DNA from: Mesorhizobium sp. B2-1-8
GTDB lineage: Bacteria; Pseudomonadota; Alphaproteobacteria; Rhizobiales; Rhizobiaceae
Reading direction: 5' to 3'
Assembly: GCF_006442545.2 (NCBI RefSeq)
Contig: NZ_CP083952.1
Span: 1,240,001 to 1,304,000 of the forward strand
Length of the DNA stretch: 64,000 nt
The notes beneath the pieces were generated by a model that saw only the letters and a list, made by a program, of their open reading frames with translations, searched no databases and was not told the DNA's origin. How positions within the stretch are numbered: position 1 is the stretch's first letter; the number at the start of each line of letters is the position of its first letter. A program made the position numbers and the translations under genes. Shown in pieces: positions 28,821 to 37,233 of this stretch.

Positions 28821-29702
28821 CTATAGGAAGAGGCCCCGCTCGCGTTCAACCGCCTTGGTGATGAAACTGGCGACGATCTGCACGCGACGCAGCGGCCTGA
28901 CCGATTCGTGATAGACCAGCCAGTAAGCGCGGCGGATTGGCGCGACCACATCGACGGCCACCAGTTCCGGCATTGAGCGGGCGACGAAGGTGTGCAGGAT
29001 GCCGATCCCGGCGCCGGAGCGCACGGCTTCAGCCTGGCCGAGCGCCGAGGAGATGGCGAAGCTGGTGCGCCAATCCGCGCTGAATTCCGCGGCATAATCG
29101 AGCGAAGGGCTGACGATGAGGTCCGGCACATAGCCAATGAGGGTGTGCTGGCCGAGTTCGGCGGCGGTTTTGGGCAGGCCATGCGCGTCGACATAGGCGC
29201 GAGAGGCGAACAGGCCGAGCGAATAGTCGACCAGCTTTCCCGCCACCAGCCGGCCTTCGGTCGGCCGCTCGACGGTAATCGCGATATCGGCCTCGCGCCG
29301 CGACAGCGAGAAGGAGCGCGGCACCGGCACGAGCTGGATGGTGAGTTCGCGGTGCAGGGCGGTGAGTTCGCCCAGCCGCTTGGCCAGGAAGGCAACGCCG
29401 AAGCCGTCGGGTGCGCCGATGCGCACGGTTCCGGACACGTCATCGCCTTCGCCTGATATGGTCGAGCGTGCGGCGATCATGTCGCCTTCCATGCGCTCGG
29501 CGATGTCGAGGAAGCGCTCGCCGGCCGGCGTCAGCTCGCTGCCGGTGGTCAGCCGGCGGAAGAGTTTCGTCCTCAGGGCTTCCTCGAGGGCCGCGATGCG
29601 GCGCGAGACGGTGGCATGGTTGAGCTCCAGCCGCCGCGCCGCGCCAAGGATCTGGCCGGCGCGCGCCACGGCGAGGAAGATGCGGACGTCATCCCAATTC
29701 AT
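28821..29702 (-). CDS. LysR-family transcriptional regulator
   Basis: The 293-residue protein has the standard LysR HTH at residues 1-60 (MNWDDVRIFLAVARAGQILG, NHATVSRRIAALEEAL) and an effector domain beginning VSGTVRIGAPDGFGVAFLA. It is closest in feel to the GcvA/AaeR-like group. It is divergent from mmsA, with 207 bp between the starts, so control of mmsA is a natural hypothesis. A partial copy of the 47-bp repeat arm (29,711-29,736) lies just upstream of its start. Confidence 0.92.
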   Translation of the reverse strand: MNWDDVRIFLAVARAGQILGAARRLELNHATVSRRIAALEEALRTKLFRRLTTGSELTPAGERFLDIAERMEGDMIAARSTISGEGDDVSGTVRIGAPDGFGVAFLAKRLGELTALHRELTIQLVPVPRSFSLSRREADIAITVERPTEGRLVAGKLVDYSLGLFASRAYVDAHGLPKTAAELGQHTLIGYVPDLIVSPSLDYAAEFSADWRTSFAISSALGQAEAVRSGAGIGILHTFVARSMPELVAVDVVAPIRRAYWLVYHESVRPLRRVQIVASFITKAVERERGLFL

Positions 29703-29909
29703 GGGGATGATCCGGCAGGACAGAGGGGGGCGCCACGGAACTCAACATAACCATTCCATCGATGATGAGAATCCCTACCATTTGCGGCAATTGATGGACA
29801 GGCCTTGCTTGTTATCTATTTTACGCACAACGGTTGCGTTCTCCCTCGCGTTGCCTTCGCCGCCGCAAAGGCGGACAATGCTGCCATCACAAACAAAGGG
29901 AGAGAAATC

Positions 29910-31406
29910 ATGATCGACTACGGTCATTTCATCGGCGGCAAGCGTGTCGCCGGCACCAGCGGCCGCAAACAGGACGTCATGCAGCCGATGGACGGCACCG
30001 TGCGCGGCACGGTGGCGCTGGCCTCGCAGGCGGAACTGCGCGCGGCGGTCGAGAACGCCAAGGCGGCGCAGCCCAAATGGGCCGCGACCAATCCGCAGCG
30101 CCGCGTGCGCGTGCTGATGAAATTCCTCGAACTGGTTGCCCGCGACTATGACGAACTGGCCGAGATCCTGGCGCGCGAACATGGCAAGACCATCGCCGAC
30201 GCCAAGGGCGACATCCAGCGCGGCCTCGAAGTGGTCGAGGTCTGCATCGGCGCGCCGCATATGATGAAGGGTGAGTTCACCGACGGCGCCGGCCCCGGCA
30301 TCGACGCCTATTCGATGCGCCAGCCGCTCGGCGTCGTCGCCGGCATCACGCCGTTCAACTTCCCGGCGATGATCCCGCTGTGGAAGATTGCCCCGGCGCT
30401 GGCCTGCGGCAACGCCTTCATCCTGAAGCCTTCCGAGCGCGATCCGGGCGTGCCGATGCGCATTGCCGAACTGTTCCTGGAGGCCGGTCTGCCGGCCGGC
30501 ATCCTCAACGTCGTCAACGGCGACAAGGAGGTGGTCGACGCTATCCTCGACGATCCGGACATCAAGGCCGTCGGCTTTGTCGGCTCGACGCCGATCGCTC
30601 AGTACATCTATGCGCGCGGCTGTGCGGCTGGCAAGCGCGTGCAGTGCTTCGGCGGCGCCAAGAACCACATGATCATCATGCCCGACGCCGACATGGACCA
30701 GACCGTCGACGCGCTGATCGGCGCCGGCTACGGCTCGGCCGGCGAGCGCTGCATGGCGATCTCGGTGGCCGTGCCGGTCGGCAACGACACCGCCAACCGG
30801 CTGATGGAGAAGCTCGTCCCTCGCGTCGAGAGCCTGAAGGTCGGCCCGTCGACGGATTCGGCCGCCGATTTCGGCCCGCTGGTCACCGCCCAGGCGCTGG
30901 AGCGCGTCAAGGGCTACGTCGACACCGGCGTCAAGGAAGGCGCCAAGCTCGTCGTCGACGGCCGCGGCTTCAGGATGCAGGGCTATGAGGACGGCTACTA
31001 TATGGGCGGTTGCCTGTTCGACAACGTCACGCCCGACATGCGCATCTACAAGGAAGAGATCTTTGGGCCGGTGCTGTCCGTGGTACGCGCGCCGACCTAT
31101 GAGAATGCCCTCAAGCTCGCCAACGACCATGAGATGGGCAATGGCGTTGCCATCTTCACCCGCGACGGCGACGCGGCGCGCGACTTCGCCAGCCGTGTCC
31201 AGGTCGGCATGGTCGGCATCAACGTGCCGATCCCGGTGCCGATCGCCTACTACACCTTCGGCGGCTGGAAGGCATCTTCCTTCGGCGACCTCAACCAGCA
31301 CGGCCCGGACGCGTTCCGCTTCTACACCAAGACCAAGACGGTGACCTCGCGCTGGCCGTCCGGCGTCAAGGACGGCGCCGAGTTCGTCATTCCGACGATG
31401 AACTAG
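29910..31406 (+). CDS. mmsA: CoA-acylating methylmalonate-semialdehyde dehydrogenase
   Basis: The 498-residue aldehyde dehydrogenase converts methylmalonate semialdehyde (from valine) or malonate semialdehyde (from inositol or beta-alanine) to propionyl- or acetyl-CoA. The catalytic Cys281 lies in GYGSAGERCMAIS, a form characteristic of MmsA rather than ordinary ALDH. GVVAGITPFNFPAMIPLWK and CFGGAKNHMII are further hallmarks. The ATG at 29910 follows GGGAGAGAAATC; a longer frame to 29805 has no family support. A terminator follows at 31,470. Confidence 0.95.
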   Translation: MIDYGHFIGGKRVAGTSGRKQDVMQPMDGTVRGTVALASQAELRAAVENAKAAQPKWAATNPQRRVRVLMKFLELVARDYDELAEILAREHGKTIADAKGDIQRGLEVVEVCIGAPHMMKGEFTDGAGPGIDAYSMRQPLGVVAGITPFNFPAMIPLWKIAPALACGNAFILKPSERDPGVPMRIAELFLEAGLPAGILNVVNGDKEVVDAILDDPDIKAVGFVGSTPIAQYIYARGCAAGKRVQCFGGAKNHMIIMPDADMDQTVDALIGAGYGSAGERCMAISVAVPVGNDTANRLMEKLVPRVESLKVGPSTDSAADFGPLVTAQALERVKGYVDTGVKEGAKLVVDGRGFRMQGYEDGYYMGGCLFDNVTPDMRIYKEEIFGPVLSVVRAPTYENALKLANDHEMGNGVAIFTRDGDAARDFASRVQVGMVGINVPIPVPIAYYTFGGWKASSFGDLNQHGPDAFRFYTKTKTVTSRWPSGVKDGAEFVIPTMN

Positions 31407-31469
31407 CCGGACGATTTCTTCGTCCGGTCTTACTCGCCGCAGGGCGGATGAGAAGATCGATTGAACCTG

Positions 31470-31501
31470 AGGCCTAAGTCCCCGGACTTGGGCCTTTTGT
31501 T
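31470..31501 (+). terminator. Rho-independent terminator after mmsA
   Basis: AGGCCTAAGTCC pairs with GGACTTGGGCCT (one G-U pair) around a tight CC loop, followed by TTTTGTTTT. A smaller hairpin (CCGGACGA/TCGTCCGG) stands nearer the stop at 31,408. Confidence 0.8.
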
Positions 31502-31641
31502 TTGCAAACGCTAATGTGATGGAACCGGCGAGGCTCGCAGGACTTAGGGCTGCAATCCTGCCGTGGAGGAGGCGCGGCAGACAACCAGAGCGCCGCACGG
31601 CGGCCGGTGGCATTGCATCGTCCGGCGCAAGGAGGTGTCAG

Positions 31642-31947
31642 ATGACACGACGTCTTATGGCGACAATGTTCGTTGCGGCGATGGCGATGTGCTCGGGCGC
31701 TGCTCAGGCAAATGCGGCCGGGCAATGCGCGGCGCGCGCCGATATCGTGAAAGCGCTCGGTGAGAACTTCCACGAAAGCGAAGCCGGCCGCGGCCTAATC
31801 AACCGCAATGTGGTCCTCGAGGTGTTCGTTTCGGAACAAGGCAGTTGGACGGTTCTGGCTTCCGACACGAAGGGCCAGAGTTGCATCCTGTCGGTCGGCG
31901 AGGGCTGGGACAGCCCAACGATCAAGGCGGCTTTGCCAGGCGCTTGA
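31642..31947 (+). CDS. Small secreted protein of unknown function
   Basis: The 101-residue product has a clear signal peptide (TRRLMATMFVAAMAMCSGAA, cleavage near ANA-AG) after AAGGAGGTG, an excellent ribosome binding site. The mature part, about 75 residues, has two cysteines and an NVVLEVFVSEQGSWTVLASD strand pattern that suggests a small beta-rich domain. I do not recognise a named family. It lies between mmsA and the convergent GntR gene. Confidence 0.75.
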   Translation: MTRRLMATMFVAAMAMCSGAAQANAAGQCAARADIVKALGENFHESEAGRGLINRNVVLEVFVSEQGSWTVLASDTKGQSCILSVGEGWDSPTIKAALPGA

Positions 31948-31948
31948 C

Positions 31949-32608
31949 TCAGCGTGTCGCGGCCACCTCGGCATGGCCGCGCAGCAGCGCCATCAGTTTC
32001 TTGGCGTCCTTGGCGGCGCCTTCTTCGTCGCCGTCCAGGATCGAGCGGATCAATGCGACATGGTGCTCGGCGGATTCAGCCAGTCCGGTGTCCGCCTTGT
32101 AGCGGAACCAGAAGCGGCGGCTGTGGGTCTGCAGGGGGGCGGCCAGCCGGGCGGCGAACGGGTTGTCGGCGGCCAGCGCCAGCGCCTCGTCGAGTGCCTT
32201 GTCGGCCTGGATGAAGGCAAGCACATTGCCCGAAATGACCGCTTTCTGCATGGCGAGCGCGGCCTCGTGAAACAGGTCGGCGGCCTCGCGGGTGACGAAG
32301 CGGGCGGCTGATCGTGCGAGCACCACCTCGACGCCGCGCCGGGCGTCGAGCACGCGCAGCCAGTCGCCGGGATGCAGAGGCGCTATCGCAATGCCGGCAC
32401 GGGGCCTGACGTCGAGCAGTCCTTCCCAGGCCAGCCGCTGGATCGCCTCGCGCACGGGCGTGCGGCCGAGCGCCAGCCGCTCGATCAAGGAACCCTCGGT
32501 GATGAAACTCGCCGGGGCCAGTTCGAGCGTGACGATCATGTGTTCGAGGATGCGATAAGCCTTGATCGCCGCAGGCTCGGACACAGTGCTTGCTTCCATG
32601 GATATCAA
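31949..32608 (-). CDS. GntR-family regulator (FCD/FadR type), likely repressor of the hydroxyproline operon
   Basis: The 219-residue protein has the GntR winged helix at about 15-75 (ITEGSLIERLALGRTPVREA, IQRLAWEGLLDVRPRAGIAI) and an alpha-helical FCD effector domain with the metal-site type AxxDxxLDEALALAADN and a later AEHHVALIRSILD. The TTG at 32608 is seven bases after AGGAG; an ATG at 32599 is the alternative. It is divergent from the DapA-family gene of the hydroxyproline cluster, and palindromes TGATATATCA lie near both starts. Confidence 0.9.
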   Translation of the reverse strand: MISMEASTVSEPAAIKAYRILEHMIVTLELAPASFITEGSLIERLALGRTPVREAIQRLAWEGLLDVRPRAGIAIAPLHPGDWLRVLDARRGVEVVLARSAARFVTREAADLFHEAALAMQKAVISGNVLAFIQADKALDEALALAADNPFAARLAAPLQTHSRRFWFRYKADTGLAESAEHHVALIRSILDGDEEGAAKDAKKLMALLRGHAEVAATR

Positions 32609-32619
32609 AGGCGGTCTCC

Positions 32620-32629
32620 TGATATATCA
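32620..32629. promoter_or_regulatory. Candidate GntR operator, regulator-proximal
   Basis: The palindrome TGATATATCA lies 12 bp before the GntR start codon, overlapping its ribosome binding site region. An imperfect half repeat (AATATATCA) follows at once. The identical palindrome occurs at 32,686. Confidence 0.65.
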
Positions 32630-32654
32630 AAAATATATCATAACAGATTCCGCA

Positions 32655-32695
32655 TTGACAGCGGCTTTCCCAACAGATATACGGCTGATATATCA
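32655..32695 (+). promoter_or_regulatory. Sigma-70-type promoter with overlapping operator for the hydroxyproline operon
   Basis: TTGACA at 32655-32660 and TATACG at 32678-32683 are separated by 17 bp, a near-consensus promoter. The palindrome TGATATATCA (32686-32695) sits two bases after the -10 element, where transcription should start. This geometry fits repression by the divergent GntR protein, relieved by a pathway intermediate. Confidence 0.75.
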
Positions 32696-32710
32696 GATGG
32701 AGAGATAGCC

Positions 32711-33604
32711 ATGTGGACCGGAGTTTTCCCCGCCGTCACGACCAAATTCACCGCCGACGACCGGCTCGACCACGCGGAGATGGAGCGTTGCTTCAGCTTG
32801 CAGATGGAGGCCGGCTGCGACGGCATCATCGTCTGCGGCTCGCTCGGCGAGGGGCCGATGCTGTCGCCTGACGAGAAGATCGAGGTACTGAAGACCGCGC
32901 AGAAGGTCGCAGGCAAGAAGCCGGTGCTGCTGACCGTCAACGAGGCCGGCACCCGCGAGGCCGCCAGCATTGCCAGGCGCGCCGCCAAGGAAGGCGCCAA
33001 CGGCCTGATGGTGGTGCCGAGCCCGATTTACCACACCAACGCCGAAGAGACGGTGGCGGCCCTGCGCGCCGTCGCCGAGGCCGGCGACCTGCCGGTCATG
33101 ATCTATTCCAACCGGCTCGCCTACCGCGTCGACGTCACCGTCGACCAGATGGAGGAACTGGCATCGGACAAGCGCTTCGTCGCCATCAAGGAATCCTCCG
33201 ACGACATCCGCCGCTCGACCGAGATCATCAACCGCCTGGGCAGCCGCTACGACCTGTTCACCGGCGTCGACAATCTCGCCTTCGAGGCGCTGTCGGTCGG
33301 CGCCATCGGCTGGGTGGCCGGCCTGGTCACCGCCTTCCCCCGCGAGACCGTCGCCATCTACCAGCTGATGAAGCATGGCCGCCGCGAAGAGGCGCTCGCC
33401 ATCTACCGCTGGTTCCGGCCGCTGCTCGACCTCGATGTCTCGACCTACCTGGTGCAGAACATCAAGCTTGCCGAAGTGTTCGCCATCAACACCAATGACC
33501 GCGTGCGCATGCCGCGCATGCCGCTGTCGGGCGAACGCCGCAAGACCGTCGAGAAGATCGTCAAGGATGCGCTCGCGGTACGGCCGACGCTGCCTCAGTT
33601 CTAA
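32711..33604 (+). CDS. DapA-family lyase, probable 1-pyrroline-4-hydroxy-2-carboxylate deaminase
   Basis: The 297-residue protein is a class I aldolase-like DHDPS family member. The Schiff-base lysine is Lys160 in FVAIKESSDD and the assisting tyrosine is Tyr132 in VMIYSNRLAYRV, where true DapA has YNxPxRT. It lies with a 4-hydroxyproline epimerase and a DadA-like dehydrogenase, so the likely reaction is deamination of pyrroline-4-hydroxy-2-carboxylate to 2-oxoglutarate semialdehyde (the HypD step). That assignment rests on gene context and family. GGAGAG precedes the ATG. Confidence 0.85.
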   Translation: MWTGVFPAVTTKFTADDRLDHAEMERCFSLQMEAGCDGIIVCGSLGEGPMLSPDEKIEVLKTAQKVAGKKPVLLTVNEAGTREAASIARRAAKEGANGLMVVPSPIYHTNAEETVAALRAVAEAGDLPVMIYSNRLAYRVDVTVDQMEELASDKRFVAIKESSDDIRRSTEIINRLGSRYDLFTGVDNLAFEALSVGAIGWVAGLVTAFPRETVAIYQLMKHGRREEALAIYRWFRPLLDLDVSTYLVQNIKLAEVFAINTNDRVRMPRMPLSGERRKTVEKIVKDALAVRPTLPQF

Positions 33605-33639
33605 GGAGAAGATGCCGGCAGGGGAAGGGCAGCGACCAC

Positions 33640-34959
33640 GTGACAGGAAGTTCCAAGTCGACAGAAGCGGGGCGCCGCTCCTCATCCGCCCTTCGGGCGC
33701 CTTCTCGCCGTGAACGGGGAGAAGGGACAGACATCGCCATCGTCGGCGGCGGCATCATCGGCATCTGCGCGGCTGCCTTCCTTGCCGAGGCCGGGCTGGA
33801 TGTCACGGTTTTCGACCGCACGGGCATTTGCGAGGAGACGAGCTCCGGCAACGCCGCCGCCTTTGCCTTCTCCGACGTGTTGCCGCTGGCGCACAAGGGC
33901 ATGATACCGCAGCTGCCGAAATGGCTCGCCGATCCGCTCGGCCCGCTCAGCATCCCGCCGGCCTATCTGCCGAAACTGCTGCCCTGGCTGATCCGGTTCT
34001 GGCGCGCCGGCGCGCCGGCGAAATACGAGGCGAGCCTGATGGCACAGGCCGGCATGATGAAACTTGCCGAAGCCGAATGGATGGATCTGCTCGATCGGTC
34101 CGGCACACGGCTGATGCTTCGCGAGGACGGTTCGCTCGAGCTCTACGAAAGCGAGGCGGAATTCCATACCTCGCTGTCGGGCTGGGCGGCACGCGAGCGC
34201 TTCGGCATCGGCTTCCGTCATGTCGAAGGCGAAGAACTGGCTGGCTTGCAGCCGGGGTTGTCACCGCGCTTCGTCAAGGGCACCTTCGTGCCGGGATGGA
34301 AGACGGTCGCCGATCCGAAACTGCTCGGCAAGGCAGTATGGGCTTACGCGCAGTCCAAGGGCGCCTGCTTCGAGATGGCCCGCGTCGATCGCGTCGCGGC
34401 GGATCAGGACGGCGTCACGCTGACGCTGGCCGATGGCACGAGCAGGCAAGCCAGGCGCCTTGTTGTCGCGGCGGGCGCGTGGTCGCACCTCCTGGCGCGG
34501 CAGCTTGGCGATCGCATTCCGCTGGAGACTGAACGCGGCTACAACACGACGCTGCCGACGAGCGCCTTCGACGTCAGGCGGCAGCTGATCTTTTCGGGCC
34601 ATGGCTTCGTCATCACTCGGCTCGAAACGGGCCTGCGCGTCGGCGGTGCCGTGGAACTCGGCGGCATCGAGCGACCACCCAATTTCAACAGGTCGAAAGC
34701 GCTCTTGCAGAAGGCGCAGAAATTCCTGCCGGGACTCGATCCCTCGGGCGGACGCGAATGGATGGGGTTCCGGCCCTCGCTGCCGGATTCGGTGCCCGTG
34801 ATCGGCAAGGCGACGCGAAGCCGCTCGGTGATCTACGCCTTCGGCCACGGCCATCTCGGCCTGACCCAGGCTGCTGCAACCGGGCGGTTGATCAGGGAAT
34901 TCGTTCTGGGGCAGACTTCGTCCGTCGATCTGGCCCCCTTCGGCCCACAACGATTTTGA
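33640..34959 (+). CDS. DadA-like FAD oxidoreductase, probable D-hydroxyproline dehydrogenase
   Basis: The protein carries the Rossmann motif DIAIVGGGIIGICAAAFLAE near residue 31 and the C-terminal FAD contact MGFRPSLPDSVPVIGKATRS, then GHGHLGLTQAAATGRL. In the hydroxyproline pathway the matching step (HypO) oxidises cis-4-hydroxy-D-proline to the pyrroline. Only a GTG at 33640 is available as an in-frame start, giving 439 residues. Residues about 13-30 are encoded by a dispersed palindromic repeat, so the protein has an unusual Arg/Ser-rich lead before the FAD fold. The gene begins 35 bp after the deaminase gene. Confidence 0.85.
   Translation: MTGSSKSTEAGRRSSSALRAPSRRERGEGTDIAIVGGGIIGICAAAFLAEAGLDVTVFDRTGICEETSSGNAAAFAFSDVLPLAHKGMIPQLPKWLADPLGPLSIPPAYLPKLLPWLIRFWRAGAPAKYEASLMAQAGMMKLAEAEWMDLLDRSGTRLMLREDGSLELYESEAEFHTSLSGWAARERFGIGFRHVEGEELAGLQPGLSPRFVKGTFVPGWKTVADPKLLGKAVWAYAQSKGACFEMARVDRVAADQDGVTLTLADGTSRQARRLVVAAGAWSHLLARQLGDRIPLETERGYNTTLPTSAFDVRRQLIFSGHGFVITRLETGLRVGGAVELGGIERPPNFNRSKALLQKAQKFLPGLDPSGGREWMGFRPSLPDSVPVIGKATRSRSVIYAFGHGHLGLTQAAATGRLIREFVLGQTSSVDLAPFGPQRF
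33675..33727. repeat. Dispersed palindromic repeat fragment within the start of the dehydrogenase gene
   Basis: The stretch CTCATCCGCCCTTCGGGCGC followed by CTTCTCGCCGTGAACGGGGA is a member of the same repeat family as 8,340-8,415, where the reverse complement contains CCTCATCCGGCCGC and CTTCTCCCC. Two small hairpins, GCCCTTCGGGC and CTTCTC...GAGAAG, are intact. It lies inside the open frame. Confidence 0.75.
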
Positions 34960-34989
34960 TTTTTTCGGGTTTTGATCTTGAGGAGCGAC

Positions 34990-35991
34990 ATGGCCAAGAA
35001 ATCCTTCTTCTGCATCGACGGCCACACCTGCGGCAACCCGGTGCGGCTGGTCGCCGGCGGCGGTCCGCTGTTGCAGGGCTCGACGATGATGGAACGGCGC
35101 GCGCATTTCCTCGCCGAATATGACTGGATCCGCACCGGCCTGATGTTCGAGCCGCGCGGCCATGACGTGATGTCCGGCTCGATCCTCTATCCGCCGACAC
35201 GCGAGGATTGCGACATCGCCATCCTGTTCATCGAGACGTCCGGTTGCCTGCCCATGTGCGGCCACGGCACCATCGGTACGGTGACGATGGCCATCGAACA
35301 CGGGCTGATCAAGCCGAAGACGCCGGGTGTGCTGCGGCTCGACACGCCGGCCGGCCTGGTCATCGCCGAATACAAACAGGTCGGCGAGTATGTCGAGGAG
35401 GTGCGCATCACCAATGTGCCGTCCTTCCTCCACGCCGCAGGCCTGACGGTCGAATGTCCCGGGCTCGGCGAGATCACCGTCGATGTGGCCTATGGCGGTA
35501 ATTTCTACGCCATCGTCGAACCGCAGGCGAACTATCGCGACATGGCCGATTATTCCGCCGGCGACCTCATCGCCTGGAGCCCGGTGGTGCGGCAGCGGCT
35601 CAACGAGAAATATTCCTTCGTGCATCCGGAGAATCCCGGCATCACCGGGTTGTCGCACATGCTGTGGACCGGCAGGCCGACGGTCGATGGAGCCGATGCC
35701 CGTAATGCCGTCTTCTACGGCGACAAGGCGATCGACCGCTCGCCCTGCGGCACTGGCACATCGGCGCGCATGGCGCAGCTTCACGCCAAGGGCAAGCTTA
35801 GTGCAGGCGACGCCTTCGTCCATGAATCGATCATCGGTTCGCTGTTCAAGGGCAAGGTCGAAAAGGAGGTCACCGTGGCTGGCAAGCCGGCAATCATCCC
35901 GTCGATCGGCGGCTGGGCACGCATGACCGGACTGAACACCATCTTCATCGACGACCGCGATCCGTTCGCGCATGGTTTCGTGGTCAAGTAG
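34990..35991 (+). CDS. 4-hydroxyproline 2-epimerase (proline racemase family)
   Basis: The 333-residue enzyme has both catalytic cysteines of the family: Cys90 in LPMCGHGTIGTV and Cys253 in DRSPCGTGTSARMA. The pair distinguishes epimerases/racemases from trans-3-hydroxyproline dehydratases, which have Thr at one place. It would convert trans-4-hydroxy-L-proline to cis-4-hydroxy-D-proline, the first step of the catabolic route whose next two enzymes lie directly upstream. GAGGAG precedes the ATG at 34990; a longer frame from 34972 has no site. No alpha-ketoglutarate semialdehyde dehydrogenase lies in this cluster. Confidence 0.93.
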   Translation: MAKKSFFCIDGHTCGNPVRLVAGGGPLLQGSTMMERRAHFLAEYDWIRTGLMFEPRGHDVMSGSILYPPTREDCDIAILFIETSGCLPMCGHGTIGTVTMAIEHGLIKPKTPGVLRLDTPAGLVIAEYKQVGEYVEEVRITNVPSFLHAAGLTVECPGLGEITVDVAYGGNFYAIVEPQANYRDMADYSAGDLIAWSPVVRQRLNEKYSFVHPENPGITGLSHMLWTGRPTVDGADARNAVFYGDKAIDRSPCGTGTSARMAQLHAKGKLSAGDAFVHESIIGSLFKGKVEKEVTVAGKPAIIPSIGGWARMTGLNTIFIDDRDPFAHGFVVK

Positions 35992-36326
35992 GAGAATCCT
36001 GACCTTGCGGAAAGGAGTGTGACGAAAAAACGAACCATGTCAGGAACGCAACGATTCTTCTCATCACCTAATTTTGACGGCGATTTCTTCGAAACGGAGC
36101 GCATGATGCAGCCCAATCGTCAAAGACATTGCGTTGTGCCAATGATAGGGTCCGCGATAGTCCAGGGGCTGGGCGCGAAAAGCGGGCGATCGGGAAGACG
36201 TGACTTGGAACCACGCGGAGCGGTCGAAAAAATCACGTTGCAATCCGGGCTCGAAACTTTACGACTAGGGGAAATACGAAAAGGAATGCGTCTGCATGGG
36301 CGACATTCCAGGGGAGCCATGTACAC
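35992..36326 (+). promoter_or_regulatory. Intergenic region upstream of the liv operon
   Basis: These 335 bp lie between the epimerase and livH, both rightward. No gene or recognisable RNA is visible. The right part has lower GC (for example CTCGAAACTTTACGACTAG), with TTGCAA at about 36,237 as a possible -35 element but no good -10. AGGGGAG at 36,310 can serve as the livH ribosome binding site. Confidence 0.4.
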
Positions 36327-37229
36327 ATGCAGTACTTTGTCCAGCAGCTTATCAACGGGCTGACGCTGGGATCGATCTATGGGCTGATCGCGATCGGCTA
36401 CACGATGGTCTACGGCATCATCGGCATGATCAATTTCGCCCATGGCGACATCTTCATGGTGGGCGCCTTCACGGCGCTGATCGTCTTCCTCATCCTCGGC
36501 GCGCTGTTTTATTCGGTGCCCGTGGTCATCGCGCTGCTGGTCATGATGATCGTGGCGATGCTGCTTACCAGCCTCTACAACTGGACGATCGAGAAAGTGG
36601 CCTACCGGCCGCTGCGCGGTTCGTTCCGGCTGGCACCGCTGATCACCGCCATCGGCATGTCGATCGCGCTGTCGAACTTCGTCCAGGTGACACAAGGGCC
36701 GCGCAACAAGCCGATCCCGCCGATGGTCAGCCAAGTCTACAACATCAACGGCGTCAGCGTGTCGCTGAAGCAGATCATCATCGTCATCGTCACCGCTTTG
36801 CTGCTGGCGGTGTTCTGGTACCTGGTCAACAAGACCTCGCTTGGCCGGGCGCAACGCGCCTGCGAGCAGGACCGCAAGATGGCGGCATTGCTGGGTATCG
36901 ACGTCGATCGCACCATCTCGATCACCTTCATCATGGGTGCAGCCCTTGCCGCCGTCGCCGGCACGCTGTTCCTGATGTACTACGGCGTCATCGCCTTCTC
37001 GGACGGTTTCGTGCCGGGCGTGAAGGCGTTCACGGCCGCGGTGCTTGGCGGCATCGGCTCGCTTCCGGGCGCCGTGCTCGGCGGGCTCTTGATCGGCTTC
37101 ATCGAGAGCATGTGGTCGGCCTATTTCTCGATCGACTACAAGGACGTCGCCGCGTTCTCGATCCTGGCCATCGTGCTGATCTTCCTGCCTTCCGGCATAT
37201 TGGGCCGGCCAGAAGTCGAAAAGGTGTGA
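36327..37229 (+). CDS. livH: Branched-chain amino acid ABC transporter permease LivH
   Basis: The 300-residue membrane protein has about eight hydrophobic helices and the LivH hallmarks: [34 protein letters not shown] and the cytoplasmic EAA-like loop [20 protein letters not shown], which docks on the ATPases. It forms the inner-membrane channel with LivM for leucine-type amino acids. Four bases separate it from livM. Rhizobial systems of this type often accept a broad range of amino acids. Confidence 0.95.
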   Translation: MQYFVQQLINGLTLGSIYGLIAIGYTMVYGIIGMINFAHGDIFMVGAFTALIVFLILGALFYSVPVVIALLVMMIVAMLLTSLYNWTIEKVAYRPLRGSFRLAPLITAIGMSIALSNFVQVTQGPRNKPIPPMVSQVYNINGVSVSLKQIIIVIVTALLLAVFWYLVNKTSLGRAQRACEQDRKMAALLGIDVDRTISITFIMGAALAAVAGTLFLMYYGVIAFSDGFVPGVKAFTAAVLGGIGSLPGAVLGGLLIGFIESMWSAYFSIDYKDVAAFSILAIVLIFLPSGILGRPEVEKV

Positions 37230-37233
37230 GATC

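Noticed and set aside
29910..31406. The aldehyde dehydrogenase as the hydroxyproline-pathway enzyme
   Set aside because: The active-site region (GYGSAGERCMAIS) and length are those of CoA-acylating MmsA, and it has its own divergent LysR gene and terminator.
34990..35991. The proline racemase family gene as trans-3-hydroxyproline dehydratase
   Set aside because: Both catalytic positions are Cys (90 and 253), the epimerase/racemase pattern; the dehydratases have Thr at one position.
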